DNA from: Rheum nobile
Lineage: Eukaryota; Streptophyta; Magnoliopsida; Caryophyllales; Polygonaceae
Direction of reading: 5' to 3'
Assembly: GCA_027886185.1 (NCBI GenBank)
Contig: WOAB01000506.1
Span: 4,278,001 to 4,342,000 of the forward strand
Length of the DNA: 64,000 nt
How positions within the stretch are numbered: the first letter of the stretch is position 1; each line of letters opens with the position of its first letter. The notes below the pieces were generated by a model. It saw only the letters and a list, made by a program, of their open reading frames with translations, did no database searches and was not told the origin of the DNA. A program made the translations under genes and the position numbers. This document shows, in pieces, positions 63,629-64,000 of this stretch.

Positions 63629-64000
63629 TTAAGCATCATTGGGACCAGTCGATGGAGCCGGTGAGTGAAGAGAGATCAGAGCGCGCACGTCCGCCATGAG
63701 AAGTCGTTGTTCAGCCAGGTTGGTTACTGCCCGGCATAGGCTCCTCAGTTCCTTCCCCAGAATAGAATTTTCCTTCAGTTCCTCCTCAGAACCAGCATCC
63801 TCAGACTCCTCATGTACTTCAGAGATGACAGGCACACTTCCCACTTTTACCCACCCTTGGCCTTCTTGAAGAGTGAACTGCATCTTGTGCAGATTGCTGA
63901 TATCCAAGGGACGGGAAAAGACGCTCGATTCCGCCGAAGAGTTGTATACTTTGTGGTACTCTAGAATTTTCTTGATAACTCTTGGGAACGGAAGAGCGTG
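63629..64000 (-). CDS. extra (env-like) ORF of the right-hand copia element, C-terminal part
   Basis: The frame is open from the window edge (64000) to the stop at 63629-63631, 123 codons plus stop. It contains HALPFPRVIKKILEYHK, which parallels ALPFPHIIKRLLSNL of the nested Sirevirus and identifies the family. Then come an acidic stretch (EVHEESEDAGSEEELKE) and a helical tail (LCRAVTNLAEQRLLMADV). The N-terminal part lies outside the window. No break is seen in the visible part. The product's role is unknown. Confidence 0.65.
   Translation of the reverse strand, partial: HALPFPRVIKKILEYHKVYNSSAESSVFSRPLDISNLHKMQFTLQEGQGWVKVGSVPVISEVHEESEDAGSEEELKENSILGKELRSLCRAVTNLAEQRLLMADVRALISLHSPAPSTGPNDA

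Larger units (their letters stand above)
62961..64000 (-). mobile_element. 3' end of a second Sirevirus-type copia element (partial)
   Basis: On the minus strand a reading frame of the extra-ORF family (63629-64000) is followed by four G-rich tracts and a putative short LTR at 62961-63194. The tracts, seen in plus as CCCCTTTTGGCATCATCAAAAA (to about 63391), GTTCCCCCTCA twice (near 63333 and 63301) and AATCCCCCCTTTTTGATG, are the same type as at 54083-54339. The element extends beyond the window. Confidence 0.72.

Overview
This window looks like repeat-rich nuclear DNA of a flowering plant, probably a eudicot, although the species cannot be told from it. Almost all of it from 9.2 kb onward is nested LTR retrotransposons. 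The first 9 kb is AT-rich and holds small DNA-transposon relics and tandem repeats. I see no ordinary host gene, tRNA, rRNA or CRISPR array.

Layout. 1-9209: AT-rich intergenic DNA with a hAT-like MITE (703-1273), a 261-bp tandem duplication (3786-4278), and a hAT-like element (5438-7425) filled by a ~165-bp tandem array that itself holds a 79-bp MITE. 9210-17972: 'element C', a Tat-lineage Ty3/gypsy element on the minus strand, left part only; a 2.75-kb solo LTR interrupts its antisense gene. 17973-28070: 'element B', a related Tat element that inserted into the reverse transcriptase of C. 28071-33592: remnant of a Tekay/Del-like gypsy element with its 3' LTR, interrupted at the first bases of that LTR by an Athila-like solo LTR. 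33593-58910: 'element D', a third Tat element, split by a non-autonomous Athila-like element (36769-42272) and by a nearly complete Sirevirus (Ty1/copia, 44852-55475). 58911-62960: tandem array of Tat LTR plus deleted gag/protease units. 62961-64000: 3' end of another copia/Sirevirus element on the minus strand.

How the parts work together. The Tat elements run 5' LTR, primer-binding site, gag, protease, RT, two RNase H domains and integrase on the minus strand. Before the 3' LTR comes an extra gene on the opposite (plus) strand, which converges with integrase. That antisense gene has four exons and three short introns, at matching positions and phases in C and B. In B it is fully open (558 codons when spliced), while the B gag-pol frame carries nine nonsense codons. 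The Sirevirus has gag, pol and a sense-strand extra (env-like) ORF, with repeated polypurine tracts before its 3' LTR.

The most interesting signals are the intact spliced antisense gene in B, hairpins conserved in the spacer between the converging genes, the head-to-tail array of deleted Tat units, and a palindromic CCGCGACCGCGG motif shared by two different LTR families. Lineage names rest on motifs read by eye, and no database search was possible.
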